From NCBI RefSeq assembly GCF_003363155.1, contig NZ_QRBE01000001.1, positions 737,325 to 801,324 on the forward strand: 64,000 bases of DNA, read 5' to 3'. The notes under the pieces are model-generated. The model was given only the letters and a program-made list of their open reading frames with translations, was not told the DNA's origin and made no database searches. This stretch comes from Dyella monticola. GTDB taxonomy: Bacteria > Pseudomonadota > Gammaproteobacteria > Xanthomonadales > Rhodanobacteraceae. The translations under genes and the position numbers were made by a program. Positions within the stretch are counted from its first letter, which is position 1. Every line of letters starts with the position of its first letter. Below, piece after piece: positions 27,051-35,723 of the stretch.

Positions 27051-28310
27051 GTGTTGAGCGAACTTTCACATCGCGCGAAGGCTCTAAGCACTTCTCAGGC
27101 CCGCGCTTTGCATCTGGCTGCACAAGGATTGCTGCAACCGCCTCGGCGGCGTGCACGACGTGATGATCTTGTGGCGGCAATCCAGCGCATGCGCCTGCTG
27201 CAGATCGATAGCATCCATGTCGTCGCGCGAAGCCCTTACTCAGTGTTGTATGCACGGCTTGGCGATTATCCGCAGGCATGGCTGGACGATGCGTTGGAAG
27301 CCGGGCGTGTCGCCGAATGCTGGGCGCACGAAGCCTGTTTTGTTACCGCTGCTGACATCGCCTCGCATCGGGCGTGGCGTGCCCAAGCGCAAAGCAGCCA
27401 TTGGGCGGACCAACATGCAGCGCGGGCGCGTGATGCCAATCTTGAGCAAATGCATGCGTTGCTCGAGCGCATCCGCATGTCGGGGCCGGTGCGTGCTTCG
27501 GATTTCGAACGTGTCGATCGCGGCGCATCGGGCTGGTGGGAGTGGAAGCCTGAGAAGCGTTGGCTGGAAGCATGGTTTGCCTCGGGTGAGTTGATGGTCA
27601 CGCGGCGCGAGCGCTTTCAGCGCGTCTACGACTTGGCCGATCGCGTGCTCGCGAAGCTGGATCCGCCGTTTGAAGCGCCGATTCCTGCCTGGTCTTGCGA
27701 GGAACTTCGTCGGCGTTTCATTCTCGATAGTGTGCGTGCGCTCGGTATTACGCAGGCCCGCTGGATCGCCGACTATTTCCGCTTGAAGCCGGCCGTAAGC
27801 GAACATGAGCTTGCGCCGCTACTGGCATCGGGCGAGCTGTTGGCGGTCCAGGTCTCCGATTGGGAAAACCCGGCCTATGTGCATCGCGAGCATGCCGAGC
27901 TGCTGGAAAAGGCGCGTGCAGGACATTTGCGCGCAACGCACACCGCTTTGCTTTCGCCCTTTGATCCGTTGGTCTGGGATCGCGCGCGTGCGCGCGGCAT
28001 GTTCGATTTCGACTACACCATCGAGTGTTACCTGCCGGCGGTCAAACGGCGATATGGGTACTACGCGCTGCCCATTCTGCATCGCGGGCGCCTGGTTGGC
28101 CGGCTGGATGCCAAGGCGCATCGCGCGGAAGGCGTTTTCGAGGTGAAGGCATTGTTCTTCGAAGAGGACGTGACGCCGACGGCGCGCATGCTCAAGGACG
28201 TGGCTCAGGCGATTGCCGCCTTTGCCGCCTGGCATGGTGCGCCGGTCGTTCGACTCGGTCGGTGCAGGCCATCGCCGTGCGCGGCAACGCTGCGCACGCA
28301 CTGGCGCTGA
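27051..28310 (+). CDS. YcaQ/AlkZ family winged-helix DNA glycosylase
   Basis: About 419 residues from the GTG at 27051, which has AAGG upstream; a TTG at 27033 would add six residues. The family (HTH_42, formerly DUF1006) includes YcaQ, which unhooks DNA interstrand crosslinks, and AlkZ. MRLLQIDSIHVVARSPY contains the catalytic QxD motif of the YcaQ branch. SARGWWEWKPEKRWLEAWF-like (here GWWEWKPEK) and LLSPFDPLVWDR are further family blocks. It probably repairs bulky or crosslinked bases. The last 15 residues (RCRPSPCAATLRTHWR) look divergent. Confidence 0.85.
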   Translation: MLSELSHRAKALSTSQARALHLAAQGLLQPPRRRARRDDLVAAIQRMRLLQIDSIHVVARSPYSVLYARLGDYPQAWLDDALEAGRVAECWAHEACFVTAADIASHRAWRAQAQSSHWADQHAARARDANLEQMHALLERIRMSGPVRASDFERVDRGASGWWEWKPEKRWLEAWFASGELMVTRRERFQRVYDLADRVLAKLDPPFEAPIPAWSCEELRRRFILDSVRALGITQARWIADYFRLKPAVSEHELAPLLASGELLAVQVSDWENPAYVHREHAELLEKARAGHLRATHTALLSPFDPLVWDRARARGMFDFDYTIECYLPAVKRRYGYYALPILHRGRLVGRLDAKAHRAEGVFEVKALFFEEDVTPTARMLKDVAQAIAAFAAWHGAPVVRLGRCRPSPCAATLRTHWR

Positions 28311-28312
28311 GG

Positions 28313-28708
28313 TCAGTGCGGCGTCGTGGTGCTAGTGGGCGGTGCGCACGAATGACCATGCAGGCTATCGCGTAACTGCTGCGCAAGGCCGAGGCAGCGG
28401 TTGGCGAGATAGGGGCGTACGCCCGGATCACTTGCCTCCTGCAACAAGGTGTCCCGCATGGATTGATAGTGCGTCTGCAATGCATCGGCCGGATAGGTAC
28501 CGGCGGCGCGATGGCACGCCAGGTAAGTATCCAGGTAGCTGTCGCAGGCCGCGATGCCGGTCACGCTGGAAGTAGGAGCAACGACCGCCGGTAACGGTTT
28601 GCGGGTCGCATGGTTGCAGCCGAAAAGAAACAAGCTCGATACCAGAACCACCCCCCTCGCAACGTAAGCCCACGGAAAGAAAAAGCCTGCTTCGTTAGCT
28701 TGTTTCAT
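28313..28708 (-). CDS. Small lipoprotein, hypothetical
   Basis: A 131-residue protein with a lipobox (LFLFGC, Cys31) after a longer-than-usual N-terminus. The mature part has four spaced Cys (IAACDSYLDTYLACH, ANRCLG, GHSC), suggesting two disulphides in the periplasm. It resembles small Cys-containing lipoproteins of unknown function. It is convergent with the glycosylase gene. Confidence 0.6.
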   Translation of the reverse strand: MKQANEAGFFFPWAYVARGVVLVSSLFLFGCNHATRKPLPAVVAPTSSVTGIAACDSYLDTYLACHRAAGTYPADALQTHYQSMRDTLLQEASDPGVRPYLANRCLGLAQQLRDSLHGHSCAPPTSTTTPH

Positions 28709-28909
28709 GGATCGCCATTCGCCTTAAACTGCCCCAAGCATATCGCCTTAATGAAACCCTTCTTCCTGAACGGAAGCATATTCCCTTTGGGTTGTCATTT
28801 ACGGGTATGATATGTGCACTGTGTTTGCCTTAGGTCACCAGAGTCACGTGGCCCGATGCAGCCGTTTACGGTCTGCCTCATCGCTCACCCCTTGGGTTTT
28901 CCTTTGCAC

Positions 28910-28955
28910 ACCAGTAAGCCGGCCCCGCCCGTTGGCGGCGGTCCAGTCTCTTTTT
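28910..28955 (+). promoter_or_regulatory. Leader hairpin of the first cold-shock gene
   Basis: The 5' leader contains ACCAGTAAGCCGGC (28910-28923), identical to a block in front of the third csp gene. A hairpin follows (GGCC-CCGCC, loop CGTT, GGCGG-C-GGTC), then TCTCTTTTTG ending about 27 bases before the ATG. It looks like an attenuator or cold-responsive leader. The remaining gap 28709-28909 shows no other gene. Confidence 0.45.
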
Positions 28956-28981
28956 GAAACACCAAGTTTGGAGTGAGTTAC

Positions 28982-29191
28982 ATGTCTGATCGTCAGATCG
29001 GTACCGTCAAATGGTTCAACGATGCCAAGGGTTTCGGCTTCATCAGCCGCGACAATGGCCCGGATGTCTTCGTGCATTTCCGCGCGATCCAGGGCAATGG
29101 CTTCAAGAGCCTTCAGGAAGGCCAGAAGGTCAGCTTCAAGGTCGTGCAAGGCCAGAAGGGCCTGCAGGCTGATGAGGTTATTCCGGCTTAA
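28982..29191 (+). CDS. Cold-shock protein, CspA family (first of three)
   Basis: A 69-residue single OB-fold protein. [16 protein letters not shown] includes RNP1 and VFVHF is RNP2. It binds single-stranded RNA/DNA and can melt RNA structure. GGAG eight bases before ATG 28982 sets the start; a GTG at 28973 is an unlikely alternative. It is followed by its own terminator, so the three csp genes are separate units. Confidence 0.95.
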   Translation: MSDRQIGTVKWFNDAKGFGFISRDNGPDVFVHFRAIQGNGFKSLQEGQKVSFKVVQGQKGLQADEVIPA

Positions 29192-29212
29192 TCGGCTGGA
29201 TAGATCGATTTA

Positions 29213-29244
29213 AAAAGGCCGGGCGTAAATGCCCGGCCTTTTTT
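29213..29244 (+). terminator. Terminator of the first cold-shock gene
   Basis: AAAAGGCCGGGC (29213-29224), loop GTAAAT, GCCCGGCCTTTT (29231-29242), then more T. A strong intrinsic terminator. Confidence 0.92.
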
Positions 29245-29282
29245 CTTGTAATAAATTGCAATTATCAAATGTGATTCAGTAT

Positions 29283-29330
29283 GTGAATTTTCCATCACAT
29301 ATCGATTCACGAAAATCATTATCCTTTATT
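29283..29330 (+). promoter_or_regulatory. Duplicated upstream element of csp gene two (copy A)
   Basis: This 48-base AT-rich stretch matches 29772-29819 at 41 positions, although flanking DNA is unrelated. It contains an inverted pair (GTGAAT...ATTCAC) and a CATCACAT core, followed by TCATTAT. It is probably the shared promoter/operator of the second and third csp genes. Confidence 0.5.
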
Positions 29331-29411
29331 TCACTTAGCCTGCCTGCGAGTGCACGTTCGCCAGCGGTTTCAAGCGCGACACCGCACTAAAAACCGGCAT
29401 GCTCGAGTAGT

Positions 29412-29441
29412 CGCAGACTCGGGTGGGTCTGCGGTTTTATT
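29412..29441 (+). promoter_or_regulatory. Terminator-like hairpin in the csp gene two leader
   Basis: CGCAGAC (29412-29418) and GTCTGCG (29427-29433) form a perfect stem followed by GTTTTATTT, a textbook intrinsic terminator shape. It stands about 35 bases before the ATG at 29474, inside the leader. Confidence 0.55.
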
Positions 29442-29473
29442 TGAAGTCAGCGCTTGAATGGATGGGGTAAGTC

Positions 29474-29686
29474 ATGTCGGAAGAACGGGCAACGGGCACA
29501 GTCAAATGGTTCAATGACGCCAAGGGATACGGGTTTATCAGCAGCGACAAGGGCGGTGACCTGTTCGTGCATTTCAAATCAATCCGGGGCAATGGTTTTC
29601 GTTCGCTCAAGGAAGGCCAGAAGGTCACGTTCCTGGTGAAACAAGGACCGAAAGGTTTGCAGGCTGAGGAGGTAGATGCGGTCTGA
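29474..29686 (+). CDS. Cold-shock protein, CspA family (second of three)
   Basis: A 70-residue protein with [16 protein letters not shown] (RNP1) and LFVHF (RNP2). It is the most divergent of the three ([17 protein letters not shown] in place of [15 protein letters not shown]). GGGG precedes the ATG. It has its own leader hairpin and terminator. Confidence 0.95.
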   Translation: MSEERATGTVKWFNDAKGYGFISSDKGGDLFVHFKSIRGNGFRSLKEGQKVTFLVKQGPKGLQAEEVDAV

Positions 29687-29709
29687 TGCCTGCGCATCTG
29701 GATCGATTG

Positions 29710-29739
29710 AAAAAGCCAGGTTCCCTGCCTGGCTTTTTT
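29710..29739 (+). terminator. Terminator of the second cold-shock gene
   Basis: AAAAAGCCAGG (29710-29720), loop TTCCCTG, CCTGGCTTTTTT (29728-29739). Confidence 0.92.
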
Positions 29740-29771
29740 GATTTTAAAATCTGCCGATACGGCTTCATTGC

Positions 29772-29819
29772 GTGAAATTTCCATCACATTTCATTTCACG
29801 AAAGTCATTATTCTGTATT
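29772..29819 (+). promoter_or_regulatory. Duplicated upstream element of csp gene three (copy B)
   Basis: Second copy of the 48-base element at 29283. Here the inverted pair is perfect: CGTGAAAT (from 29771) and ATTTCACG, separated by the CATCACAT core. Conservation outside coding DNA suggests protein binding or a promoter under selection. Confidence 0.5.
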
Positions 29820-29888
29820 GACTGTGTCTGCTCGATTAGGCGCTCACAGTGTGGGGTTCAATTCCGCACATCCACCCGATCTTGGCAT

Positions 29889-29929
29889 ACCAGTAAGCCG
29901 GCGGCTCGGGCGAGCCGTCTGGTCTTTTA
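29889..29929 (+). promoter_or_regulatory. Leader hairpin of the third cold-shock gene
   Basis: ACCAGTAAGCCGGC (29889-29902) is identical to the block before the first csp gene. The following CGGCTCG/CGAGCCG hairpin and a GGTCTTTTA tract end about 33 bases before ATG 29961. The same architecture occurs in all three leaders. Confidence 0.45.
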
Positions 29930-29960
29930 GGTTTGGGACGGTTCGAAATGGAGTGAAGTT

Positions 29961-30173
29961 ATGTCGGAACAACGTGAAACTGGCACAGTCAAATGGTTCA
30001 ATGACGCTAAGGGCTTCGGCTTTATCAGTCGCGCCAATGGTCCGGATGTGTTCGTGCATTTTCGCGCGATCGAGGGCAACGGCTTCAAGAGCCTCAAGGA
30101 AGGCGACAAAGTCATCTTTGAGGTAGTGCAAGGGCAGAAAGGATTGCAGGCGGATAAAGTCAGCAGGGCGTAG
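29961..30173 (+). CDS. Cold-shock protein, CspA family (third of three)
   Basis: A 70-residue protein nearly identical to the first ([20 protein letters not shown], then [20 protein letters not shown]), with RNP1 and RNP2 intact. The ATG follows GGAG. The three genes arose by tandem duplication; genes one and three share protein and leader motifs, while two and three share the upstream element. Confidence 0.95.
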   Translation: MSEQRETGTVKWFNDAKGFGFISRANGPDVFVHFRAIEGNGFKSLKEGDKVIFEVVQGQKGLQADKVSRA

Positions 30174-30191
30174 TGGTTAGTTTTCCCTGAT

Positions 30192-30225
30192 GCGAAGGCC
30201 GGCGCATGCGCCGGCCTTCGCGTTT
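30192..30225 (+). terminator. Terminator of the third cold-shock gene
   Basis: GCGAAGGCCGGCGC (30192-30205) and GCGCCGGCCTTCGC (30208-30221) are a perfect 14-bp inverted repeat, followed by GTTTT. Confidence 0.88.
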
Positions 30226-30301
30226 TCCAGTCACCGTGTAAGCCGCGCCGATGTCGACATCGCTCCCATTGTCCTGCACCTCGTCCAACTGTGCTGTCAC
30301 T

Positions 30302-31138
30302 ATGTCCGTTGTGACCGCAGACGGTGCGCGCAGCGAATTGATCTGCGTCGAGCCTCGCGTGCCGCCACTACGCGCGTTGTATTGGCTGTCAGCCATGGGT
30401 GTACCGGCAAAGCATTACCTTCCTTTGGCCGAAGCATTCGCAGCGCAGGGCATCGCTGTCGCTTTGCACGAATGGCGCGGTATTGGGTCGAGTGATCGTC
30501 GTGCGAGCCGTCGCGAAGACTGGGGTTATCGCCAATGCCTTCAGTGGGATCTACCTGCCGGTATTGCGCAAGCCAGAGCCCGTTGGCCGGGCGCGGAATG
30601 GTGGCTGGGTGGACATAGCCTTGGCGGTCAGCTTGCATGCCTCTATGCAAGCATGCATCGCGATGAGGTATCCGGACTTGCGCTGGTGGCGAGCGGATCA
30701 CCTTACTGGCGATGCTTTGCCTATGGCGCGGGGATTTATGCCGCTTATGCGCTCGTCAACCCCTTGTCGCGTCTACTGGGCTATTTACCGGGGCGGCGTA
30801 TCGGGTTTGGCGGCAATGAAGCCCGCGGCCTGATTGCCGACTGGTCGCGCAGTGGACGTACAGGACGTTATGGCGCGAGTGGTCTGTCGGTGGATTTCGA
30901 ACAACGACTGGCCCAGATACACGTACCGGTATTGGCGTTGTCCCTTCGCGACGACTGGCTTGCACCACCGGCCTCGCTGAACTGGTTGCTGGACAAAATG
31001 CCTGCGGCACCGCGGCGCACCGCGGTCATCGCTCCCGATCAACTGGATGGACGGCGTGCAGATCATTTCAGTTGGATGAAAGTGCCTGGTGGCGTTGCCA
31101 GGTTGCTGGGGACGTGGATGGCTGGCGCGAACACTTGA
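30302..31138 (+). CDS. Alpha/beta hydrolase (serine aminopeptidase S33-like)
   Basis: A 278-residue protein if started at ATG 30302; an in-frame ATG at 30251 is nearer the terminator, and neither has a good ribosome binding site. WLGGHSLGGQLACLYA contains the nucleophile Ser in GHSLGG, VPVLALSLRDDWLAPP has the acid Asp, and DHFSWM near the end supplies His. HEWRGIGSSDRR is the HG/oxyanion-side strand of such hydrolases. The substrate is unknown. Confidence 0.82.
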   Translation: MSVVTADGARSELICVEPRVPPLRALYWLSAMGVPAKHYLPLAEAFAAQGIAVALHEWRGIGSSDRRASRREDWGYRQCLQWDLPAGIAQARARWPGAEWWLGGHSLGGQLACLYASMHRDEVSGLALVASGSPYWRCFAYGAGIYAAYALVNPLSRLLGYLPGRRIGFGGNEARGLIADWSRSGRTGRYGASGLSVDFEQRLAQIHVPVLALSLRDDWLAPPASLNWLLDKMPAAPRRTAVIAPDQLDGRRADHFSWMKVPGGVARLLGTWMAGANT

Positions 31139-31192
31139 TCGGGTCGCAATTGCCGCCATGTGTGTGAGTTCGTTTGCCTTGGCGGTGCCTCT

Positions 31193-32251
31193 ATGAAACT
31201 GTTCGAGCCTTACACGCAGCGCAGTCTGACCTTGCGCAATCGCATCGTGGTATCACCGATGTGCCAGTATTCCGCGCAAGCGGGCGTACCTGACCAATGG
31301 CATCTGGTGCACCTTGGAAGTCGCGCGGTGGGTGGGGCGGGCGCGGTGATCGCGGAGGCCACGGCGGTTTCGCCCGAAGGCCGTATTTCGGCACACGACA
31401 CCGGCATCTGGAACGATGCCCAGCGTGAGGCATGGCGACCCATCGCCGCCTTTCTCGCCGAACACGGCGCAGTGCCTGGCGTACAACTGGCCCACGCGGG
31501 ACGCAAGGCCAGCGTGTGGCGTCCGTGGGAAGGTGGTGGCCCGCTACCCGCAGAGCAGGGTGCATGGCAAACCGTAGCGCCCTCGGCGATTGCATTCGAT
31601 GCCGACTGGCATGTCCCGCAGGCATTGGACATCGATGGCATACGCAGGGTCGTGGCGGATTTCCGCGCGGCGGCGCGGCGCGCGAAGGACGCCGGCTTCA
31701 AGCTGGTCGAGGTGCATGGTGCGCATGGCTACTTGCTGCATCAGTTCATGTCCCCGCTGAGCAATCGCCGCGACGACAACTACGGCGGCAGTTTTGAAAA
31801 CCGTACGCGCCTGGTGCGCGAAGTACTTGCCGCCGTGCGTGAGGTATGGCCGCAAGAGCTGCCGCTATGGCTGCGTATTTCGGCCACCGATTGGGCTGAC
31901 CATGGCTGGACGATCGATGACAGCGTGCGTCTGGCAGGCCAGCTTTCCGGGCTGGGTGTGGACCTGGTGGATGTTTCCAGTGGCGGCCTGGTACCCCATG
32001 TGAAAATCCCCGTCGGGCCGGGCTACCAGGTACCTTTTGCGGCCCGTATCCGGCAGGAATCCGGGATGGCGACTGGCGCGGTTGGCCTGATCACCGAACC
32101 TGCGCAGGCGGAGGGCATCATTGCCGGCGGTGCGGCGGACCTGGTGCTGATTGCGCGCGCCAGCCTGCGCGATCCTTATTTTCCGCGCAGGGCCGCACAG
32201 GAATTGGGTGCAACGATTACAGCACCGGAGCAATATCAGCGAGCCTGGTAA
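31193..32251 (+). CDS. Old yellow enzyme family NADH:flavin oxidoreductase (YqjM-like)
   Basis: The ATG at 31193 gives 352 residues. NRIVVSPMCQYSAQAG has the YqjM-type Cys that tunes FMN, VQLAHAGRKAS binds FMN, VEVHGAHGYLLHQFMSPLSNRRDDNYGG is the FMN/substrate signature, and ADLVLIARASLRDPYFP closes the barrel. It reduces activated alkenes with NAD(P)H. Its TAA overlaps the ATG of the pirin gene (TAATG), so the two are co-translated. Confidence 0.92.
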   Translation: MKLFEPYTQRSLTLRNRIVVSPMCQYSAQAGVPDQWHLVHLGSRAVGGAGAVIAEATAVSPEGRISAHDTGIWNDAQREAWRPIAAFLAEHGAVPGVQLAHAGRKASVWRPWEGGGPLPAEQGAWQTVAPSAIAFDADWHVPQALDIDGIRRVVADFRAAARRAKDAGFKLVEVHGAHGYLLHQFMSPLSNRRDDNYGGSFENRTRLVREVLAAVREVWPQELPLWLRISATDWADHGWTIDDSVRLAGQLSGLGVDLVDVSSGGLVPHVKIPVGPGYQVPFAARIRQESGMATGAVGLITEPAQAEGIIAGGAADLVLIARASLRDPYFPRRAAQELGATITAPEQYQRAW

Positions 32252-33138
32252 TGGGGTTGAGCATGCAATCGAATCCGACTCTCATCGAAAACAGCCGTCT
32301 GCACGATCTTGGCGATGGTTTTGTCGTGCGGCGCATGCTGCCGGTGCTCATGGCGCGCCACGTTGGCCCGTTTGTGTTCTACGACCACATGGGGCCGGCT
32401 GACTTCGCGCCAGGCAAGGGCATGGACGTTCGGCCGCATCCGCATATCGGTCTTGCCACGGTCACGTGGTTGTTCGAGGGCAGTATTCGTCATCGCGACA
32501 GCGTCGGTAGCGTGGCCGATATCACGCCGGGCGCGGTGAACTGGATGACGGCCGGTCGCGGTATTGCGCATTCGGAACGCACGCCACCGGACGCACGTCG
32601 CACCGGTCAGCGCATGCATGGCATCCAAGTGTGGGTCGCGCTCCCGCGCGCCGATGAAGAGGTGGCACCGGAGTTCCATCATCATGATGCCGAAAGCCTG
32701 CCGCGTATCCGCAAGCCCGGCGCGGAATTGGTTCTGATTGCCGGAACGGCGTATGGCAGCGCATCGCCGGTCAAGGTGTTCGCGCCGATGTTTTTTATCG
32801 AGGCGCACCTGCGAGCCGGTGCGGAGGTTTCGCTTCCGGAAGAACATGACGAACGCGGTGTGCATGTTGTTGAAGGCGAGGCTGAGTGGGGCGATCTTTC
32901 CTTGGCATCAACGCAGATGGCGGTACAGGCCGGCGCATCGGCGCCGCCCGTGCGCGCGAAAACAGCTTGCCGCCTGATGTTATTCGGCGGCGCCCCGCTG
33001 GATGGTGATCGCCACTTGTGGTGGAACTTCGTGTCCAGTTCGCGCGAACGTATCGAGCGGGCCAAGGCGGACTGGGCGGAACAACGTTTCGGCAAAGTGA
33101 CGGGTGATGAAGAAGAGTTCATTCCGTTGCCGGCGTGA
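32251..33138 (+). CDS. Pirin family protein
   Basis: A 295-residue bicupin; a second ATG at 32263 may be the true start. GMDVRPHPHIGLATVTWLFEG carries the metal-binding His residues of pirin, with VNWMTAGRGIAHSER and HGIQVWVALP as further N-cupin blocks. The C-cupin is poor in metal ligands. Some bacterial pirins are quercetinases and others are redox-linked regulators. Coupling to the OYE gene suggests a redox or electrophile-detoxification role, which is inference. Confidence 0.9.
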   Translation: MGLSMQSNPTLIENSRLHDLGDGFVVRRMLPVLMARHVGPFVFYDHMGPADFAPGKGMDVRPHPHIGLATVTWLFEGSIRHRDSVGSVADITPGAVNWMTAGRGIAHSERTPPDARRTGQRMHGIQVWVALPRADEEVAPEFHHHDAESLPRIRKPGAELVLIAGTAYGSASPVKVFAPMFFIEAHLRAGAEVSLPEEHDERGVHVVEGEAEWGDLSLASTQMAVQAGASAPPVRAKTACRLMLFGGAPLDGDRHLWWNFVSSSRERIERAKADWAEQRFGKVTGDEEEFIPLPA

Positions 33139-33211
33139 TGCTTCACAGCAGCGTGCAGCGCGGCAACACCAGCGCTAGGCTGCTTGAGGTAGCGCCGGGA
33201 GAGTTTCTGCC

Positions 33212-33514
33212 ATGTCCGCCTTTGCCAGCTTTCGCGATTTCTATCCGTACTATTTGAGCGAGCACCGCGATCGCCGTTGTCGCCGCCTGCATTTCGTTGG
33301 CAGCACACTGGTGCTGCTCATCGTGCTGCTGGCGTTGTCATCAGGCAGGCTGGTCTGGTTATGGCTGGTCCCGGTGGTCGGCTATGGATTTGCCTGGATC
33401 GGCCATTTTGCGTTCGAGAAAAATAGACCGGCCACGTTTCGTCATCCGCTCTATAGTTTGATGGGCGATTGGGTGATGTATTGGGATGTGTGGCGCGGGA
33501 AAGTGAAAATTTGA
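33212..33514 (+). CDS. Mpo1-like/DUF962 small membrane protein
   Basis: A 100-residue protein with SFRDFYPYYLSEHRDRRCRRLHFVGS, two hydrophobic helices, then WIGHFAFEKNRPATFRHPLYSLMGDWVMY. The spaced His residues and the HFAFEKNRPAT block define the family of yeast Mpo1, an iron-dependent dioxygenase in fatty acid alpha-oxidation. Bacterial members are not well characterised. Confidence 0.88.
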   Translation: MSAFASFRDFYPYYLSEHRDRRCRRLHFVGSTLVLLIVLLALSSGRLVWLWLVPVVGYGFAWIGHFAFEKNRPATFRHPLYSLMGDWVMYWDVWRGKVKI

Positions 33515-33678
33515 TCGAAGGTTTGGCGTAAGCCTGTTTAATCGTTGTGTCACATATCAGGACGCAAACTTTTTCGACTGAATATGCACTAACCCGTCAT
33601 AAATATCAGACAACCGATCTATGAGGCGCGCGTTACATTCCTGGCCTCTGCCAAGATCGATTGCAGGATTGTCAGCGC

Positions 33679-35316
33679 ATGAATGAGTTCGTCACCTCTG
33701 CGATACGCAAGCATGCCTCGTATCGCCGTCATGCGCTGGATAACGGTGCTTCCCTTGGTGCGCTTGCGTTTGCGCGCGAAAAGCTACGGGCTGCGGCGCA
33801 GGTTCGATTCGCGCTGGGCGATAGCGTGTGGATGTGGTTGATCGTCGCGTTGAGCCTGGCGGCGCGGTTGATCCGCATCGATCACCAACCACTGTGGCTT
33901 GACGAAGCGTTGACGCTCAAGCGCATTCATATGGGCCTGGGTGGCTTGATGGCCGATAGTTTTACCAATCGGCACATGCCGACGTATTTTCTGCTGTTGC
34001 GTCTTGCCTCGCGGTTTTTAGGGCCCGGTGATGCGTGGTTGCGCATTCCTTCGGCGCTGTTCGGCGCGATGTCGGCAGGGATGGTATTCATTATTGCGCG
34101 CCGTCTCGGCAGCCGTACCGCGAGCATTGTGGCCGGTCTGTTGATGGCGCTCTCGCCCTTGCAAGTGCAGTATGGTCAGGAGGCGCGTTCTTACACGTTG
34201 GTCACGTTGCTTATTGCCGTGGCCTTGTGGGGCTTGCTGAGGCTTGCGGGTAATCCGTCACGCGCATCTATGGATATCCGCAGTGTCGAGTCCGATCGGT
34301 TGGGATGGGGCGCTTACGTCTTGGGTACCATCGCCGCGCTGGATGTCCTGGGCGACGCGGTGCCGTGGCTGATCGCATCCAACCTGTCCTTGCTGCTGAT
34401 CTGGCGCAGCCTGCGCGCGGTGCCTCAAACACAAGGTGCGCTCGCGCGTAATTGGACATGGAGCGCAGCGCTGATAGTGGCGTGCACGGTTCCCTTCTAC
34501 TGCGCCATCATCGCCGCCAGTGACGGGCACATGCTGCAGAAGTTCGATTGGATTCCCGAGCTGAGCTGGCAGCATATGTGGGTGGTGGTTGGCAGTGTTT
34601 ACCTGATGCGCATGTTGGCGGTGGTCAAGTTCGACTTGATGCACACCGCAGTGCCCTTGTTGAGCATGCTGATCGCGCTTGCAGCCCTGTCGGGTTTATT
34701 GCGCATGCGTGGGAAACTGGAAGGGCGCGTTTTACTGTTGAGCGTGCTGGTTCTTCCGCTGCTCGTGCTGGTGATGTCGCTTTTCAAGTCGATGTTGCTG
34801 CCGCGCTACGTATTGTGGAGTGCGGCGCCGTTCTTTGTCATGGCCGGGCTTGGCGTGGATGTGCTGCCGCGCCGGATGCTGGCTACCGTGGCTGCGCTGT
34901 GGCTTGTGCTTGGCGTGGTGAACCTTGGGCCGGTGTATCGCATCGAAACCAAGCCGCGCTGGGACATGGCGGCGGCGACGCTGGCCGCCAAGGTGCGCCC
35001 GGGCGACACCGTGTTCACTGCTGACCCCAATGCGCCAACCATGTTGTCGGTGCTGCAACCCAAAGACGGGTTGCCGATCGAGGCCTCGGCCATGGTCACC
35101 TCACAGCTCGATGAGGCGCTGGCGCGATGGCGGCAGGGTAGCCGGGTATGGGCGGTGAATGGACGTTCCGCACTCGGTCAGCGCGAAGACCTGGCCGACT
35201 TCAAAAACCGCATCGGCGCACTGGGTACGCCGGTGGTGGAGATTCCGCAGGGCAAGGAAATCACCATCCTGATGTTCCCTGCGCCGGATGAAGCCGACGA
35301 AACCGAGGCGAACTGA
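33679..35316 (+). CDS. GT39-type membrane glycosyltransferase
   Basis: A 545-residue protein from ATG 33679 (TTG 33661 is an in-frame alternative). A basic cytoplasmic extension of about 45 residues precedes a membrane region of 10-12 helices. QPLWLDEALTLKR has the conserved Asp75-Glu76 of GT39/ArnT-type (GT-C) enzymes in the first periplasmic loop, and QVQYGQEARSYTLVTLL is another GT-C block. A C-terminal soluble domain (about 430-545) follows. It transfers sugars from a polyprenyl-phosphate donor. The acceptor is unknown. Confidence 0.85.
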   Translation: MNEFVTSAIRKHASYRRHALDNGASLGALAFAREKLRAAAQVRFALGDSVWMWLIVALSLAARLIRIDHQPLWLDEALTLKRIHMGLGGLMADSFTNRHMPTYFLLLRLASRFLGPGDAWLRIPSALFGAMSAGMVFIIARRLGSRTASIVAGLLMALSPLQVQYGQEARSYTLVTLLIAVALWGLLRLAGNPSRASMDIRSVESDRLGWGAYVLGTIAALDVLGDAVPWLIASNLSLLLIWRSLRAVPQTQGALARNWTWSAALIVACTVPFYCAIIAASDGHMLQKFDWIPELSWQHMWVVVGSVYLMRMLAVVKFDLMHTAVPLLSMLIALAALSGLLRMRGKLEGRVLLLSVLVLPLLVLVMSLFKSMLLPRYVLWSAAPFFVMAGLGVDVLPRRMLATVAALWLVLGVVNLGPVYRIETKPRWDMAAATLAAKVRPGDTVFTADPNAPTMLSVLQPKDGLPIEASAMVTSQLDEALARWRQGSRVWAVNGRSALGQREDLADFKNRIGALGTPVVEIPQGKEITILMFPAPDEADETEAN

Positions 35317-35333
35317 TCAGCTCGCTTTCCTGT

Positions 35334-35723
35334 TCAGCGGTATTGCTGGTGGCATTGCTGACAAACCTGGTCCACAGGCTTGAGCGCAGCGGTCAGCGCA
35401 GGGCAATCGACCGGTGCCGACTGGGCTGCCGTCTTAAGCTCCGTACGCAAACGAGTGGCCAAATCGTTGAAGGGCTGTGGCGCATCCCGAAATACAGCCG
35501 GAATATCCGCCGCGATCATCTGCATATGCTGAAGCTGGTCAAGATTGGCCGCGGCGTCGCAATGCTGCCCTTTCACCGCTTGCTGTAATTGATGGCGATG
35601 AAAGCTCATGGTGACCATCAAGGCCTGCGGAACCGGGTTACGTTCGCTCAGCGCCCGCATGGCAAACACGGTGCCGATGATGCCGATGGCCAGACCCAAC
35701 ACGATCAGGAGTGCCGCGCGCAT
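35334..35723 (-). CDS. Membrane-anchored small c-type cytochrome-like protein
   Basis: The start at 35721-35723 gives 129 residues: an N-terminal anchor (LLIVLGLAIGIIGTVFAM), a helical middle with FHRHQLQQAV and paired Cys, and a C-terminal CQQCHQQYR haem-binding CxxCH. The location of CxxCH near the C-terminus of a four-helix domain resembles cytochrome c prime. It is probably periplasmic. The redox partner is unknown. Confidence 0.72.
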   Translation of the reverse strand: MRAALLIVLGLAIGIIGTVFAMRALSERNPVPQALMVTMSFHRHQLQQAVKGQHCDAAANLDQLQHMQMIAADIPAVFRDAPQPFNDLATRLRTELKTAAQSAPVDCPALTAALKPVDQVCQQCHQQYR

